DNA of 35,712 nucleotides from Gammaproteobacteria bacterium (GCA_903970465.1 CAJCIO010000003.1:1-35712), one strand, 5' to 3'; positions 16,208-25,062 are shown, counted from the first letter of the stretch. Notes: generated from the sequence alone by a model not told the origin. Program-made: numbers and translations.

Positions 16208-17587
16208 GATCGTGTCCCCGGAAGTGGTATAACTGAACCAACCAAAGGCGCCCCGATGGCGAAAGAGGATGGTCATCGTGGTTCTTGGCTACTGTTGAGT
16301 TTGCGAAGACCAAACACTCACCAGAGAAACCACGATGACCAAGCCCACTATGGCATTGACCGAGTTCGTTGAGAAAGGGGCAGACGCTGATCTGCTCAAG
16401 CAAATGATCCAGTTCGTCGCCCAGCGGATGATGGAATTCGACGTCGAAAGCCTGTGTGGCGCCGGCTTCGACGTCAAAAGTCTTGACCGTACAAACAGTC
16501 ACAACGGTTACCGCGACCGCCTGTGGCAAACCCGTGCCGGCGACGTTGATCTGAAGATGCCCAAACTGCGCCAAGGCAGTTAACTTCCCAGGGTTCCTAG
16601 AGCCGCACAGAACCGCCGAGAAGGCAATGGCGGCAGTGATTCAGGAAGCCTATATACAGGGCGTTTCCACGCGCTCAGTCGACGAGCTGGTCAAGGCCAT
16701 GGGCATGACCGGCATCTCGAAAAGCCAAGTATCCAGGCTTGCGGGCGAGATCGATGAACGCGTCAATGCGTTCCTGGATCGACCCCTTGAGGGCGACTGG
16801 CCGTACCTCTGGATCGACGCCACCTACGTTAAAGTGCGTGAGGCAGGCCGTATCGTTTCGATCGCGGTAATAATCGCCGTGGCTGTGAGCACCAATGGCG
16901 GTCGGGAAGTTCTGGGTATGCGGGTAGGACCTTCGGAGGCTGAGCCGTTCTGGACGGACTTCCTGCGCAGTCTGATGCGTCGCGGTTTGCGCGGGTAAAG
17001 CTGGTGATCTATGACGCTCACGAAGGCTTCAAGGCGGCTGTCGCCAAGGTCTTCCACACGACCTGGCAGCACTGCCGGGTGCATTTCATGCGCATCGCGA
17101 TGGCCCACGTCGGCAAGGGTCAGCGCAGCATGGTGGCGGCGTTGTTGCGCACAGTCTTCGCTCAGGACAGTCGCGTTGAATGCCACCAACAATGGCGTCT
17201 GGTGGCCGATCAGTTGCGTGAAAAATATCCGAAAATCGCCGTGCTAATGGCGGCTGCGAGGATGAAGTACTGGCTCACATGGCCTTCCCGAAGGCGCACC
17301 GCCAGCAGCTACACAGCACCAACCCGCTGGAGCGGCTGAACGCCGAGATCAAGCGGCGAACCGATGTCGTGGGCATCTTTCCCAACGATCCGGCAATTAC
17401 GAGGCTGGTCAGGGCGATGCTGCTGGAGCAGAACGACGAATGGTGCCTGCAAAGGCGCTACATGCAGTTGGAGGCCTTCGAGGCGGTCAGCGATAATCCG
17501 CAGGCCAAGCTGTCGGCCGTGATCAACTAAACGGCAAACTCAGTGGCCAGAGCTGTGATGAGTTACACCACTTCCTGGGACACGATC
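16208..17587 (+). mobile_element. IS256-family insertion sequence, 1380 bp, complete ends
   Basis: The terminal inverted repeats at 16208-16236 and 17559-17587 match at 26 of 29 positions (GATCGTGTCC... inward). An exact 8-bp target duplication flanks the element. The interior encodes an IS256-type DDE transposase in one orientation, now frameshifted. The element lies in AT-rich non-coding DNA between the opine locus and the ICE, and the intact duplication shows that its flanks have not been rearranged since insertion. Confidence 0.92.
16335..17530 (+). pseudogene. IS256-family transposase, broken by three single-base frameshifts
   Basis: Joined across frames, the product would be about 398 residues, normal for IS256 transposases. 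The catalytic DDE residues are recognisable: WIDATYVKV (first Asp), VIYDAHEGF (second Asp) and NPLERLNAEIKRRTDVVGIFP (Glu). The frame breaks near 16573-16580 by one extra base (AGTTAACTTCC, giving a TAA), near 16995 by one missing G (GCGGGTAAAG), and near 17258 by one missing base (GCTGCGAGGATG). The pieces are 16335-16583, 16627-16998, about 16996-17262 and 17279-17530. Sequencing error is possible, but three events make a dead copy more likely. Any movement would need transposase supplied in trans. Confidence 0.88.
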
Positions 17588-17595
17588 CCATCACA
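17588..17595. repeat. Target-site duplication, right copy
   Basis: CCATCACA is identical to 16200-16207 and directly follows the right inverted repeat. Confidence 0.9.
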
Positions 17596-18005
17596 ACAGA
17601 TGGGCTATTAATCAGTCACATATCAAAACAACATCAAGTTATTGGAAAATGGCATAGATTGTCGAATCCAGATCTGAAACCAGTTACCAGTTATCAACCA
17701 TTAGACAAACCCTTAATAATAATTTTCTTGTTACTTTGAACCCACTCAAAAATAAACTGTCTGCAAAAAATGCTCTGTAGGCTGCCGTCATATGAATTCT
17801 TGAACAACACAGACTACAAGGGCCCATTTCCAAATTCAAAATAGGCTCTCGATAAGAAATATACGAAAACAACATCGAGCAATAGGTAAATGGAATGACC
17901 TCGCAACGCTAAAAACCCGAGTAAACAGCCACTGCCATCAGCTAGGTTGGTATACAGGTATTCGGCGAGAGGCCTATCCAATAGGAATGGAGGTCCATCG
18001 CTATC
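17596..18005. other. AT-rich gap at the presumed ICE edge
   Basis: No credible gene or tRNA 3'-end sequence is visible. The only defined site is GGAGGT near 17989, about 11 nt before ATG 18006. The ICE border would be expected in or near this stretch, because ParA-side genes begin just to the right. Confidence 0.4.
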
Positions 18006-18755
18006 ATGTCCTTTTATGCTTTTAATCCGCATTCCAAAACCTTCTATCGCCCAATCGACGCAGCATTGCGTTGGTGCAATCTCATCCGTTACGAAGCACA
18101 GATAGTCCAAGCAACATGGTCACGTCCCGAAGAGCTTACCTCCCTATTTCCGCAATGGCCCTGCTTGCACGCAGCTATCGAAAAAATCTACGACGCAGTA
18201 TGTAATGGAGAACTGGCTTATGGCTGTCTCGGTATTTCGGTTCCCAAAGGAAGTGACGTGGAGCCCTTTCAACTGACGATACGCCACTCCGATTTACGCC
18301 ACTGGATGCAGATTTATTATCCCGATCAGAAGCCCAGCTTTCTGTTTGGATCAGGCAGTAACGCTCATGAAAAAGTCAGTATCGGAACCTTCCTTGCGCT
18401 ACAAGCGGATCGCGATACCCTCCTGCGAGAGTTGGATACGCTACAGCATCACCTCCAAGATATTTTGGTAGACCTCCAGGCTATCGGACTTGAACGGGAT
18501 GACCTCAAAGCAATGGTCAAAACGCATGGACAACTCAGCGAACGTAGCGAACTCACCTATCAGAACATTATCGGTGCTTTGCTCAACCTCTTCTTGGACC
18601 AATCGCCTGCTGGTCACCGTCTATCCGTTTTCAAAAGCCAATCTGCAATCGTCGATGCCGTTATAGCACGCTATGGCGAGGTACCCGGCCTGAGCAAACG
18701 AACGCTAGATGAAAAGTTCGCCGCAGCGAATCGCAGCCTCAAAAAAAACCAATAG
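18006..18755 (+). CDS. ICE-associated protein of unknown function
   Basis: This is a 249-residue soluble protein. The first half (about 1-120) has no motif I can name. Residues about 125-175 are predicted helical or coiled-coil (LALQADRDTLLRELDTLQHH and following). The C-terminal 70 residues read TYQNIIGALLNLFLDQSP, then SQSAIVDAVIARYGEVPGLSKRTLDEKFAAANRSL, which looks like a compact helical module recurring in Pseudomonas island proteins. ATG 18006 is preceded by GGAGGT about 11 nt upstream. A 19-bp perfect inverted repeat follows the stop codon. It is the first gene on the ParA side of the island, and I do not assign a function. Confidence 0.75.
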   Translation: MSFYAFNPHSKTFYRPIDAALRWCNLIRYEAQIVQATWSRPEELTSLFPQWPCLHAAIEKIYDAVCNGELAYGCLGISVPKGSDVEPFQLTIRHSDLRHWMQIYYPDQKPSFLFGSGSNAHEKVSIGTFLALQADRDTLLRELDTLQHHLQDILVDLQAIGLERDDLKAMVKTHGQLSERSELTYQNIIGALLNLFLDQSPAGHRLSVFKSQSAIVDAVIARYGEVPGLSKRTLDEKFAAANRSLKKNQ

Positions 18756-18758
18756 ACG

Positions 18759-18801
18759 GAGTCATTGCACTGCAATCCCAACGATTGCAGTGCAATGACT
18801 C
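18759..18801. promoter_or_regulatory. Perfect 19-bp inverted repeat upstream of alpA-parA
   Basis: GAGTCATTGCACTGCAATC (18759-18777) and its exact complement (18783-18801) flank a 5-nt spacer. Each arm itself contains a smaller palindrome, TTGCANTGCAA. On the plus strand CTCCCCCCATTT follows, with no T-run, so simple terminator function is doubtful. A binding site for a dimeric regulator, a partition site, or a folded RNA leader are all possible. Confidence 0.7.
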
Positions 18802-18870
18802 TCCCCCCATTTCTGCTATTCAATTCAGGTCACTTCCCACCAGTGCCAATCCGCGCCAGGAGTGACCAGC

Positions 18871-19101
18871 ATGTCCAGCCAATCCTCACCCATCGTTGAA
18901 GCACCTCAACTGCAGATCGAACGTCACATCATGCGGCGTGACGAGGTGGAGCGTAAAACCGGCTTCAAGCGTGCGCACATTTACAACCTGATGAAGGAAG
19001 GGAAATTTCCTCAGGCTAAACGCATTGGACTACGCGCAGTCGGCTGGGACTCGCTGGAGATCGAGCAATGGGTCGTTGAGCGCTTGGGTCAGCAGGCCTG
19101 A
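18871..19101 (+). CDS. AlpA-family DNA-binding regulator
   Basis: This 76-residue protein has a winged/MerR-like helix-turn-helix of the AlpA family: MRRDEVERKTGFKRAHIYNL, MKEGKFPQAKRIGLRAVGWD and IEQWVVERL. AlpA-type proteins control excision or gene expression of prophages and islands. ATG 18871 has AGGAG about 8 nt upstream; the GTG at 18862 lacks this. The stop codon lies 4 nt before the ParA start, so the two are co-transcribed. The 19-bp inverted repeat 70 nt upstream is a candidate operator. Confidence 0.88.
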   Translation: MSSQSSPIVEAPQLQIERHIMRRDEVERKTGFKRAHIYNLMKEGKFPQAKRIGLRAVGWDSLEIEQWVVERLGQQA

Positions 19102-19105
19102 TGCC

Positions 19106-19948
19106 ATGCGTGTGGTCTCGGTGGTATCCACTAAAGGCGGGGTGGGCAAAACCACAGTAACCGCGAATCTCGGCGGTCTTCTGGCGGATGCGGGTCTACG
19201 CGTTTTGCTGCTGGACTTGGATAGCCAACCTACCCTCTCCAGCTATTACGCCTTGAAACAGAAGGCTGATGCGGGTGCATACGAGGTCATCGCACTCAAC
19301 CTAGCTATGCCTGCCCAGATTATCTCCAGGACAGTGATTGCAGGGCTCGATCTGATCGTCTCCAACGACGATCAAGGCCGGCTGAGTACCTTGCTGCTGC
19401 ACGCTCCTGATGGGCGATTACGGCTGCGCAATCTGCTCGACAACTTCCGCGCCCGTTACGACCTGCTTTTGATCGACACCCAAGGTGCGCGTAGCGTGCT
19501 GCTGGAGATGGCCATCCTCGCTTCCGACCTCGCCCTCTCTCCCATCACCCCGGAAATGCTCGCCGCCCGCGAACTGCAGCGCGGCATCTTGAAGCTACTC
19601 AGCGAACTCGAAGCTTTCCGCCACCTAGGCATTCCACTACCGCCCTTACGACTGCTACTGAACCAGGTGAATGCCATTCGGTTGGACACACGGATGATCA
19701 TCCGTGGCCTGCGCGAGACTTTCGCTGGGGCTACCAACATCTCGATTCTAGAAACCGTAGTTCCAGACCGAGTGGCTTACCTAAATGCCGCCTCCCTCGG
19801 CCTACCGGCCCACCGAATCGAGCCGCGCCAGACTCGTGAGCGACGCTCGCCATCTGCGCTAGAAACGATGCAAGCGTTGGCCATTGAGTTGTTTCCGGAA
19901 TGGCGCGAGGCGATCTCTTCGGTGAGCCGATGCGCGGAGGTTCAATGA
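19106..19948 (+). CDS. parA: ParA-family (Soj-like) partition ATPase
   Basis: This is a 280-residue ATPase. The deviant Walker A STKGGVGKTT is at residues 8-17, DLDSQPT at about 41-47, and the Walker B region reads DLLLIDTQGARS. ParA homologues are the usual first core genes of PAPI-1/PFGI-1-class ICEs, where they stabilise the excised circular form. ATG 19106 gives the canonical N-terminus MRVVSVVSTKGG; the longer open frame upstream is out-of-frame alpA sequence. The ParB-class partner is encoded two genes downstream. Confidence 0.93.
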   Translation: MRVVSVVSTKGGVGKTTVTANLGGLLADAGLRVLLLDLDSQPTLSSYYALKQKADAGAYEVIALNLAMPAQIISRTVIAGLDLIVSNDDQGRLSTLLLHAPDGRLRLRNLLDNFRARYDLLLIDTQGARSVLLEMAILASDLALSPITPEMLAARELQRGILKLLSELEAFRHLGIPLPPLRLLLNQVNAIRLDTRMIIRGLRETFAGATNISILETVVPDRVAYLNAASLGLPAHRIEPRQTRERRSPSALETMQALAIELFPEWREAISSVSRCAEVQ

Positions 19949-20032
19949 GACGAATCATCCAACTGGCATTTCTCACTCAGTCATTGTGTTTGATCGACCT
20001 TGAGGCCAACGTGTTTGGCTAGGAGTCTTCTG

Positions 20033-20242
20033 ATGTTGGATCAACTGCCCATCATCGTTCCACCCTCCATTCGACCACACCACGCACCTTGCGAGGAGTA
20101 CTGCACCGTTGTCTTTCGCCTGCAGGCTGGGCGCTCGGCCATGGGGTGGTTCCTCGCAGAACTCTCCCGACATTTCGAAGGTTCGGGCACTGCCGAGATC
20201 GTCAAGTTCGAGGTCGGTGACCATTTGCGTAACCGGCGTTAA
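20033..20242 (+). CDS. Small ICE protein of unknown function
   Basis: This is a 69-residue protein (MLDQLPIIVPPSIRPHHAPC, then FRLQAGRSAMGWFLAELSRHFEG). ATG 20033 has AGGAG 8 nt upstream, and the gene lies between parA and parB in the same direction with 14 nt before parB. No motif is recognised. Its position and ribosome-binding site make it likely to be real. Confidence 0.65.
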   Translation: MLDQLPIIVPPSIRPHHAPCEEYCTVVFRLQAGRSAMGWFLAELSRHFEGSGTAEIVKFEVGDHLRNRR

Positions 20243-20256
20243 GTGAGGTTGTTCCA

Positions 20257-21843
20257 ATGAAGAAGCTCAGTCAGGAGCAGATCACCGACAAGCTGCACCA
20301 GGACCATTTCCCTCGAGGGCAGGAACTGGAGCGGCTGTCCGATCCACTTGCTGACACGCCTATGTTGGTCACGCTGGAGCAGTTGCGGCCTTACGAACAC
20401 AACCCGCGTTTCATCCGTAATCCGCTGTACGACGATATCAAGGCTTCGATCCGTGAACGCGGGCTGGATCAACCACCACCGATTACCCGACGGCCGGGTG
20501 AAACCTATTTCATCATCCGCAACGGCGGTAATACGCGCTTGGCGATTCTCGGCGAGCTGTGGCAGGAAACCCGCGACGAGCGCTTCTTTCGCATTCATTG
20601 CCTGTTCCGACCTTGGACCAATGAGCTCACCGCTCTACTCGGCCATCTGGCTGAAAGCGATCTGCACGGCCAACTCACCTTCATCGAACGGGCTCTGGCG
20701 GTAGCCAAGCTCAAAACCATGCTCGAAGCAGAGGGAGCGGTGCTCTCACAACGTGAGCTGGCACGACGTCTTGCCGCTGGAGGCTATCCGATTTCGCAGT
20801 CGCACATAAGCCGGATGCTCGACACCCTCGAACACCTATTGCCCGCCATCCCACAAACCCTGTATGCCGGATTGGGTAAGCCCCAGATCGAACGCCTAAT
20901 CGGCCTACGCAGCCAGGCCGAACGAACCTGGAACCGTTATTCAACCGCTACCGTTGCGTTCGCCGAATTTTGGCTCGAGACCCTGGGTTACTTCGATACC
21001 GAGCCCGAGTCCTTCGATCTTGAGCAAGTCCAGGATGAACTGCTCGAACGCATGAGTCGCCTGCTCGGACAGTCCTACCGTATGTTGGCCTTGGAGCTGA
21101 GCGATACCCAACGGATCATCTCGACGCCTGGCGTTGTCGTCACCACGCCCTCGGAGAACAGCCATCTGCCGAGCATTGACGACGCCTCGGCAGGACCTCC
21201 CTCCTCCGAGTCCCTTCCTAAATCAACTGAGGCTAGGCCCCAGACCGAAACAACACGAGAGGAACCGCTCACACCGCCAGAAACGAATGTCGCATTGGCG
21301 GTCAGCCCTCCGTCACGCGCTCAACAGATTCGCGAGCAGATCGATCGTGAGACCGCCACCGAAGCAGCACCGAGCGTCGAGGGCTGCACGACCGACGACA
21401 TCTGGACCATTGCACCAGCACTGGATAGCCCCGAACAACTGCGCTTAGCCATCGCCAGACTGGCGCGGGAAATGGCAAATTATGCGGGTCATCCCGAGAG
21501 CATCGTCGATCAGCAGCTTGGCTTGGGCTTCGCCCTGAACATCGAGCGAGTTGATCTTGCAGCGCCTCGCGCAACCGGCGTTCACCTACTGCTCATGGCC
21601 CTGCTGCGTGCTCAAGACGACGTCAACTGGGAGGATCGCAAGCAACTGCCTTCGGCCCTGTTCGGACAGCTGTTGCTGGGGGTCTATCAACTCCCGCTGC
21701 CAGACCGTCCCGCTGTGGATGTGGGACTGGAACGACTGTCCGACAGCCTGCTCATCAAGCTGTATCGGCTAATTCGTTTGGCCCGTCGCCTGATCGACTT
21801 AACACTTTCCCCTGAAGAAGAGTCACCGAAGGAGCTGCCATGA
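20257..21843 (+). CDS. parB: ParB-family protein of PFGI-1-class ICE
   Basis: This 528-residue protein matches the ICE-specific ParB group (TIGR03764 type). The N-terminal ParB/Srx-like nuclease fold is at about residues 35-110 (LEQLRPYEHNPRFIRNPLYD, IRERGLDQPPPITRRPGETY, IIRNGGNTRLAILGELW). The helix-turn-helix region (about 150-190) includes QRELARRLAAGGYPISQSHI SRML. A long charged, proline-rich linker at about 300-390 precedes a C-terminal helical domain. It is much longer than chromosomal ParB. Its stop overlaps the next gene by 4 bp. It probably acts with ParA in island maintenance. Confidence 0.9.
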   Translation: MKKLSQEQITDKLHQDHFPRGQELERLSDPLADTPMLVTLEQLRPYEHNPRFIRNPLYDDIKASIRERGLDQPPPITRRPGETYFIIRNGGNTRLAILGELWQETRDERFFRIHCLFRPWTNELTALLGHLAESDLHGQLTFIERALAVAKLKTMLEAEGAVLSQRELARRLAAGGYPISQSHISRMLDTLEHLLPAIPQTLYAGLGKPQIERLIGLRSQAERTWNRYSTATVAFAEFWLETLGYFDTEPESFDLEQVQDELLERMSRLLGQSYRMLALELSDTQRIISTPGVVVTTPSENSHLPSIDDASAGPPSSESLPKSTEARPQTETTREEPLTPPETNVALAVSPPSRAQQIREQIDRETATEAAPSVEGCTTDDIWTIAPALDSPEQLRLAIARLAREMANYAGHPESIVDQQLGLGFALNIERVDLAAPRATGVHLLLMALLRAQDDVNWEDRKQLPSALFGQLLLGVYQLPLPDRPAVDVGLERLSDSLLIKLYRLIRLARRLIDLTLSPEEESPKELP

Positions 21844-22388
21844 AACTGTCCTTCAATGTGCTCAACCAGGCCATGCTGACCCAGGTGCTGCATGAACTGC
21901 GCCAGGGAAACCTGCAGCGCTGCAAGGCACTCGGACTGAGTGAGAACGACATTTACCTATTGCAATCCTTACCGCCCACCACCCTGTCGCGCCTGGCCCA
22001 TGCCACAGTACCCTGGGTTGAGGTCAAGATTGACTCGCCAGTGCTGCATCGGTTGATCGAACAAGCCGAACGCGACGAGCAGAGCGAGCGCTTGATCAAT
22101 CGAGCGCTCAAGCTCGGTGCCAGCAGCACCATCATGTATCAGTGCTTCGGCTTGGCGCATTCGGAAACCGCCCTGCGTCGACGTATGCTCAAGATAGAAA
22201 CCCGTAAGGGCCGCCCCCAGCATTTGAGTGAAGTCCAGGAACACGCGCTCTGGCAGCGTTGGTGCCAGCTGCGCGCTCAGGACGGTACCGAGGATCAGCT
22301 CGACGCCATGATGATGCTGGCCGAAGAGCAACAGATCAGCTTGACCATCGTGTGGCAGCAGATCGACCAGTACAGCAACGGAACATGA
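21840..22388 (+). CDS. DUF2857/STY4526-like ICE protein
   Basis: This 182-residue protein begins MKLSFNVLNQAMLTQVLHEL and contains CKALGLSENDIYLLQSLPPT and SSTIMYQCFGLAHSETALRR, as in the DUF2857 (STY4526) family found only in SPI-7/PFGI-1-type islands. A helix-turn-helix-like segment covers about residues 95-125. It overlaps both neighbours by 4 bp (ATGA), so parB, this gene and the STY4528-like gene form one translational unit. A role in island replication or regulation is likely from position, with no biochemical assignment. Confidence 0.82.
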   Translation: MKLSFNVLNQAMLTQVLHELRQGNLQRCKALGLSENDIYLLQSLPPTTLSRLAHATVPWVEVKIDSPVLHRLIEQAERDEQSERLINRALKLGASSTIMYQCFGLAHSETALRRRMLKIETRKGRPQHLSEVQEHALWQRWCQLRAQDGTEDQLDAMMMLAEEQQISLTIVWQQIDQYSNGT

Positions 22389-23572
22389 ACCCCGCACCTT
22401 CCAGTCGCTGGCAGCGTGTCCTGCAGCAATGCACCCAGCAGCTGAGTGAACGCTGGCCCGCACGCCCCACCACTGAACAACGCTCCAACCAGGCGCTGCA
22501 GGCTGGCTTTCTGTTCAGTGGCCAATCTCACGAAGTCGTGCCACGTCGGCTGCTGTTGGATAGTCGGCTGACGCCATTGGAACGCAATGCCTGGCAGGTG
22601 TTTCGACTCATGCTACACGGCCAGGGCGTGGTCACACCGCGCTATGAGGATTTGCAGCCTTACCTGTCTAGCGTGCCCTACGGTGCGTCAGCCTCCCGCG
22701 AAACCATTGCTCGGGTGTTGACGATGCTCAGGCTCACTCGCTGGCTCAGCTTGGTGAGTCGCGGACGCGATCAGCTCAGCGGACGCCTTCAAGGTTCTCT
22801 GTACGTTCTGCACGATGAGCCGTTAACCCCCGCCGAAGCCATGGAACTGGATCAGGATTACCTGGCGCTGGTCGGACATGCTCTCGGTCATGCGACCAAG
22901 GCGGTGCGTATTGTCGCTCAGCACATTGTGGAGGAGGTCCGACACGACATAAATATCGATCAGGGTCGTTTACCGACGCGGCTCGACAGCTGGGGCGAAC
23001 ATTGGACGCACCAAGGCTTGGGTCAGTCACCCGGTGATGCATTCCACGATTCCGAACAGAGGGAAGATCACCGCGTTCGGAATCGTGCAGGCCCTCGTTC
23101 GGATTCCGAATCAGGCTTGAACCCTAACGTTTCCAGCACCGTTCGGAATCCGAACGCCGCCTGTACTGTATTAAAAGAAAGTAAATGTACAGTACCGCGC
23201 GCGACCTTTACTGTGGATAACCTGCACTGGCCCACTTCACTGCACCTGAGCCCAAGCGAACGTCAGGCCGTCGCCGTGGCGTTGAACAAGCTCAACCCAG
23301 TGGATCAGCAGGCGGTGCTTAACGAAGCGGGGGCACGCTGTACGGCCGGTGGTATACGCAAGCCGGCGGCCTATCTGATGGGCCTGATCCAGCGTGCGCT
23401 GAAAGGCGACTTTCGTCCTTGGGCAAGTCAGGCCAAACCGTCACCCGTCGCAGAGCCGCCCCCATCCGCTCCCTCGCGGCCGACTCGGAAAAAGGGCGAG
23501 CCCGCATCAGCCCTCGCCCAAGCGTGTCTGAATGAGCTGCGCCAACTGCGTGGAGGCGGTGGAACTCAATAG
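22385..23572 (+). CDS. STY4528-like island replication protein
   Basis: This 395-residue protein sits in the conserved slot of the STY4528 family (annotated as pathogenicity-island replication proteins). Residues about 45-140 (FLFSGQSHEVVPRRLLLDSR, LTPLERNAWQVFRLML, YGASASRETIARVLTMLRLT) look like a winged-helix DNA-binding module. The C-terminal part has HLSPSERQAVAVALNKLNPV and a basic tail. ATG 22385 overlaps the previous stop; the longer frame before it is out-of-frame sequence. A 11-bp hairpin (23572-23596) begins at the stop codon. Confidence 0.8.
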   Translation: MNPAPSSRWQRVLQQCTQQLSERWPARPTTEQRSNQALQAGFLFSGQSHEVVPRRLLLDSRLTPLERNAWQVFRLMLHGQGVVTPRYEDLQPYLSSVPYGASASRETIARVLTMLRLTRWLSLVSRGRDQLSGRLQGSLYVLHDEPLTPAEAMELDQDYLALVGHALGHATKAVRIVAQHIVEEVRHDINIDQGRLPTRLDSWGEHWTHQGLGQSPGDAFHDSEQREDHRVRNRAGPRSDSESGLNPNVSSTVRNPNAACTVLKESKCTVPRATFTVDNLHWPTSLHLSPSERQAVAVALNKLNPVDQQAVLNEAGARCTAGGIRKPAAYLMGLIQRALKGDFRPWASQAKPSPVAEPPPSAPSRPTRKKGEPASALAQACLNELRQLRGGGGTQ

Positions 23573-23596
23573 ATTTGATGCCAGTGGCATCAAATC
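23572..23596 (+). terminator. Hairpin after the replication gene
   Basis: GATTTGATGCC (23572-23582) pairs perfectly with GGCATCAAATC (23586-23596) over a 3-nt loop. No T-run follows, so it may be a weak or Rho-assisted terminator or an RNA-stability element. Confidence 0.45.
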
Positions 23597-23791
23597 CATA
23601 GAGCTCCAGTCTACGAAATGTCGGACCGAGCCATGGAGCGTTTAGAGGAACACCGGGACGTACTCAACTAAACGTAGACGTTCTGTATTTTCTCTTTCTC
23701 ATCAAACCGAACAGACCGCGTTCAGCTTTTTGGCTGCCCTTGCCCCTCATCTGTCGCAACTTCCCGTCCAAGCCTATGCGAGGACAACACC

Positions 23792-24547
23792 GTGGCCGAT
23801 CACTATCAACTCAACCTGGGTTCATTGCGCAGCAGTATCACCCTGACCCTGCACACTCACCACGCCGCCCGTATCTGGCAAGGTCGGACCGCACGCGAAG
23901 GCGTCCACTCGATCATGGGCATGGCCGGCTACATCAGCGTCACCAACCTGATCAAACAAACCGCGGCCCAGGACGATCCCTATGCCGACTGGGCCATCGT
24001 GCAACTCGAAGAAAAACTGATGCAGGCCAAGGTAGGGATGCTGGAACTGACCCAACAGCTGGATCGAATCAGGCAAGACCTGCCGACACAGATCGACATG
24101 GGCGACAACCTCAACATCCACCCCGTTACCTTGCCGTTGTACATCGGCAGCCAGCTGGGTTTTCTCGCTGTCTACCTGCTGACCGACTACGACACCCTGG
24201 TGCGCCGAACCCTATTGGCCCATCACACCGCCCTGATCGGCCGCATCGACATGGAAGCCTGGATCGACGATGGCGCCCATCTGCTGCGCAGTCTGTTCGG
24301 CCAGGCGCAGCGCTTTCGGCATGCCGGCGTCACACGCGATGACATGGCGGCAAACAACGCCCGTGCCATTGCAGCTATCGAGAAATTGGGTTTGCCCCCG
24401 ATGGACATCCTTGAGGGGCATCGCCGCTCCCAGTTTGCGCCACCGATCATTCGTCGTGGTGCGGTGGCAATGGATGACGCTGACGCGTTGGCAGAGGTCG
24501 CAGGAGAGCCCTCTGCAACAATGGATGAGCCGGAGGACGAAGTATGA
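23792..24547 (+). CDS. ICE protein, TIGR03761 family (PFL_4669-like)
   Basis: This 251-residue protein opens ADHYQLNLGSLRSSITLTLH and contains HHAARIWQGRTAREGVHSIMGMAGYISVTNLI, the conserved core of the TIGR03761 integrating-conjugative-element family. The start is GTG 23792, with GAGGA about 8 nt upstream. Its function is unknown; the family marks PFGI-1-class islands. The stop overlaps the next ATG by 4 bp. A 220-nt gap before it, with the hairpin at 23572, suggests a new transcript beginning here. Confidence 0.87.
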   Translation: MADHYQLNLGSLRSSITLTLHTHHAARIWQGRTAREGVHSIMGMAGYISVTNLIKQTAAQDDPYADWAIVQLEEKLMQAKVGMLELTQQLDRIRQDLPTQIDMGDNLNIHPVTLPLYIGSQLGFLAVYLLTDYDTLVRRTLLAHHTALIGRIDMEAWIDDGAHLLRSLFGQAQRFRHAGVTRDDMAANNARAIAAIEKLGLPPMDILEGHRRSQFAPPIIRRGAVAMDDADALAEVAGEPSATMDEPEDEV

Positions 24548-25062
24548 ATCCCCTGACCTCGGCTCAACCAATGCCCTTCGAAGCGTTGACACAGGATGCC
24601 TATCGGCAGCTCGAACACGCAGCCTCCCTAAAAGGCCTTTTAAAACCTTTTAAGGGTAAGGGGGAGTTGGAGCAGCTGGCGCAGATGGCGAGGGAAATCG
24701 AGGCGCAGTTATGTGACTTGATGGAGGCTGTTGTACAGCAAGCCGGACAGCCCCCTTACTCACTGCTGGATATCCGATTGGTGCTGCAGAACACCAGCGC
24801 TGGCAGCACCTTTTTGCGTTGGCGCACCCGTGACTTTGCCCGTATGGGAGTCTCGGTCTGGGAACGCCAGGTCTGCAACAAAGCCGTGCCGCAGGTCGTA
24901 CGCGAGGGATTACGCCGTTTCGAATGCAATCGCATCGCACTGAATCTACAGATGAGTGTGGTGCATTCGCTCTACCGCCAGGCCACGACCTGCGCGATCA
25001 AAATGGACAGTGCCGAACGGCTGCTGCGCCAGTTCACAACCGCAGTGGAGGTATCACGATGA
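24544..25062 (+). CDS. DUF3158-family ICE protein (PFL_4670-like)
   Basis: This 172-residue protein has LKGLLKPFKGKGELEQLAQM near residues 29-48 and the pattern FLRWRTRDFARMGVSVWE at about 90-107, features of the DUF3158 group found with SSB and TopB in these islands. It overlaps the preceding gene by 4 bp and the SSB start by 4 bp. No catalytic motif is visible. Its tight coupling to SSB suggests a role near DNA transfer or replication. Confidence 0.82.
   Translation: MNPLTSAQPMPFEALTQDAYRQLEHAASLKGLLKPFKGKGELEQLAQMAREIEAQLCDLMEAVVQQAGQPPYSLLDIRLVLQNTSAGSTFLRWRTRDFARMGVSVWERQVCNKAVPQVVREGLRRFECNRIALNLQMSVVHSLYRQATTCAIKMDSAERLLRQFTTAVEVSR

Noticed and set aside
15948..16232. 94-codon plus-strand frame before the IS element
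   Set aside because: It crosses the IS left end and has no ribosome-binding site or recognisable motif.
17814..18110. 98-codon minus-strand frame overlapping the start of the gene at 18006
   Set aside because: No ribosome-binding site or family resemblance, and it conflicts with a better-supported plus-strand gene.
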